From JAICJR01 sp036491015 (lineage in GTDB: Bacteria > Actinomycetota > Thermoleophilia > Solirubrobacterales > Thermoleophilaceae), in the NCBI GenBank assembly GCA_036491015.1, contig DASXCV010000378.1:1-59228 (forward strand): a stretch of 59,228 nucleotides of DNA. Direction: 5' to 3'. Every line of letters begins with the position of its first letter. Position 1 is the first letter of the stretch. The position numbers were made by a program, and so were the translations under genes. This document shows positions 58,086 through 59,228 of the stretch, one piece after another. The notes under the pieces were generated by a model. The model saw only the letters and a list, made by a program, of their open reading frames with translations. It was not told where the DNA came from and did not search any database.

Positions 58086-59228
58086 GCCCGGACCGCCGCC
58101 GAGGCGGCGCGCCGCCGCAGCAACGCGGCCAGCGCGAGCACGCCGCAGCTCGCGAGCCCCGCGCCGATGCCAAGGACGGCGCGCGGGCCCAGCGCGTTCA
58201 CCACGAAGCCCGACAACAGCAGCGGCGTGGCGAGCGAGAGCTGGACCGCCGCCATGTGCGCCGCGAACACGCGGCCGCGCACGTCGTCGCTCGTCCGGCG
58301 CTGCAGCAGCAGGTCCTCGGCGATGCCCGCCAGGCCCATGCTCGCGCCGCCCGCCGCGAACGCCAGGAGCACGAGCCCGAACCACGGGGCCACCGCGGTG
58401 AGCGCGTAGCTGAAGGCGAGCACGATCGCCGACCCGACGATCACGACGGGCTCCGAGCGGCGGCCGAGCGCAGCGGTCGCGAAGCGCGCGGCCACCACCC
58501 CGCCACCGCCCCAGAGCGCGACCATCGCGCCGTAGCCGGTGGGACCGGCGCCGAACAGGTGCGCGAGCGCGGGATCGGCCGGCATCACCATGCCGGTGCC
58601 GAGATCCACGAGCACGAAGCCGAGCGTGAGCGCCCGCAGGGTCGGCTCGCGCAGGATCAGGCGGAAGCCCTCGCCGATGCCGGACGCCTTCGGCTCGGGG
58701 GACGCGGCGCCCGCGATCGCGTCGCCGCTCGCGCCGGCGGACACCCGGAAGCTGCCGCGCAGGGTCGCAATCAGCGCCGCCGACACGGCGAACGAGGCGG
58801 CGTTCACGCTGAACGCCACCGCGCCGCTCGCCACCGCCACGAGCAGACCGCCCACCAGCGGGCCGACGAGCACGCCCACGTTGCGCGCCACGGCCAGCCG
58901 TGCGTTCGCCCAGGGGAGGCGCTCGGGCAGGACGAGCGCGGGCACCATCGCGCCGCTGGCCGGGTTGAACGGCGAGGCGGCAACGGCAGCCGGGAAGGCG
59001 AGCGCGAGCAGGGCCGCCGGAGCTGTCACGAGCGCCATCGCGGCGAAGCAGGCGGCGCCGAGCAGGTCGGACGCGATCAGGACCTGCCGCCGGTCGAGCC
59101 GGTCACTGAGCGTGCCGGCAAGCGGGCTGAACAGCGCGGGCGTGGCGAACGCGACGAAGAGCGCGGCCGACACCCACGCCGCGGAGCCCGTCCGCGCGTA
59201 CAGAACCGCGGCGAGCGCCGTGCTCGCG
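58082..59228 (-). CDS. MFS transporter, 5' end beyond the window
   Basis: At least 380 residues with some 11-12 hydrophobic helices. The family loop after helix 2 is present (FSPLAGTLSDRLDRRQVLIASDLLG). A GTG at 59173 is not the true start, because the frame continues to the window edge with helix-1-like sequence (ALAAVLYARTGSAAWV). A Gly/Ala-rich middle loop (ASGDAIAGAASPEPKASGIGEG) joins the two halves. It resembles enterobactin-exporter-type MFS proteins; the substrate is unknown. Confidence 0.85.
   Translation of the reverse strand, partial: ASTALAAVLYARTGSAAWVSAALFVAFATPALFSPLAGTLSDRLDRRQVLIASDLLGAACFAAMALVTAPAALLALAFPAAVAASPFNPASGAMVPALVLPERLPWANARLAVARNVGVLVGPLVGGLLVAVASGAVAFSVNAASFAVSAALIATLRGSFRVSAGASGDAIAGAASPEPKASGIGEGFRLILREPTLRALTLGFVLVDLGTGMVMPADPALAHLFGAGPTGYGAMVALWGGGGVVAARFATAALGRRSEPVVIVGSAIVLAFSYALTAVAPWFGLVLLAFAAGGASMGLAGIAEDLLLQRRTSDDVRGRVFAAHMAAVQLSLATPLLLSGFVVNALGPRAVLGIGAGLASCGVLALAALLRRRAASAAVRA

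Noticed and set aside
1..59228. rRNA, tRNA, CRISPR arrays, insertion sequences or prophage genes
   Set aside because: None was recognised; the short tandem repeats seen are too short and lack spacers for CRISPR, and no transposase or integrase reading frame is present.

Overview
The window is high-GC DNA, densely packed, with many GTG and TTG starts and frequent 4-nt ATGA/GTGA stop-start overlaps. Together with the ECF41 sigma factor, a TrpB2-type tryptophan synthase beta, a ThyX thymidylate synthase and a 14-gene nuo operon, this suggests a high-GC actinobacterium, possibly of the Thermoleophilia/Solirubrobacterales type. The lineage is an inference from gene content; no rRNA or tRNA gene was seen.

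Region 1 (1-1486): an ECF41 sigma factor and its usual partner, a carboxymuconolactone-decarboxylase-like protein, which is preceded by a near-consensus ECF41 promoter.

Region 2 (1499-20844) is the most interesting part. It is a divergent catabolic island that I read as a vitamin B6 (pyridoxamine/pyridoxal) degradation system. The leftward unit of 16 genes (16981 to 1499) encodes a BMP-type ABC importer, a GntR/FCD regulator, an LLM flavoprotein, an M29/NicX-like metalloenzyme, a cupin, a class II aldolase-like decarboxylase, the small and large subunits of a molybdenum hydroxylase, an FHMPC-dehydrogenase-like enzyme, a 4-pyridoxolactonase-like enzyme, a pyridoxal 4-dehydrogenase-like SDR, a VOC protein and a zinc alcohol dehydrogenase. 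The rightward unit encodes a pyridoxamine-pyruvate transaminase-like enzyme, the FAD subunit of the molybdenum hydroxylase and an M20 amidohydrolase. The known pathway I steps down to 3-hydroxy-2-methylpyridine-5-carboxylate can be filled. The classical ring-opening flavin monooxygenase and acetamidomethylene-succinate hydrolase are not present. A molybdenum hydroxylase, a NicX-like protein and an M20 hydrolase are there instead, which suggests a nicotinate-style ring-opening branch. A perfect 17-nt palindrome at 17101-17117 carries back-to-back -35 hexamers for the two divergent units.

Region 3 (20744-24342): seryl-tRNA synthetase (with an odd start), a cytochrome c lipoprotein, an RsbW-like ATPase, a pentapeptide-repeat protein and a membrane protein. 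Region 4 (24420-38996): a complete nuoABCDEFGHIJKLMN operon for complex I. Region 5 (39056-43240): two thioredoxin-fold proteins, a zinc-ribbon/MEDS sensor protein, and proline dehydrogenase with P5C dehydrogenase. Region 6 (43276-49739): a two-module ThyX, ribulose-phosphate epimerase, a cation/proton antiporter, a cysteine-dioxygenase-like protein, an ABC-2 exporter and an LprI-like secreted protein. Region 7 (49826-59228): TrpB2, a membrane-protein/CBS-domain operon, a secreted HExxH metalloprotease, a PLP decarboxylase-family enzyme, a GNAT acetyltransferase, a methyltransferase and an MFS transporter cut by the window end.

No stretch longer than 300 bases lacks a gene. Two intergenic regions carry the same 19-nt CCTATGA-type heptamer repeat, and a convergent gap at 51191-51267 holds a long bulged hairpin.
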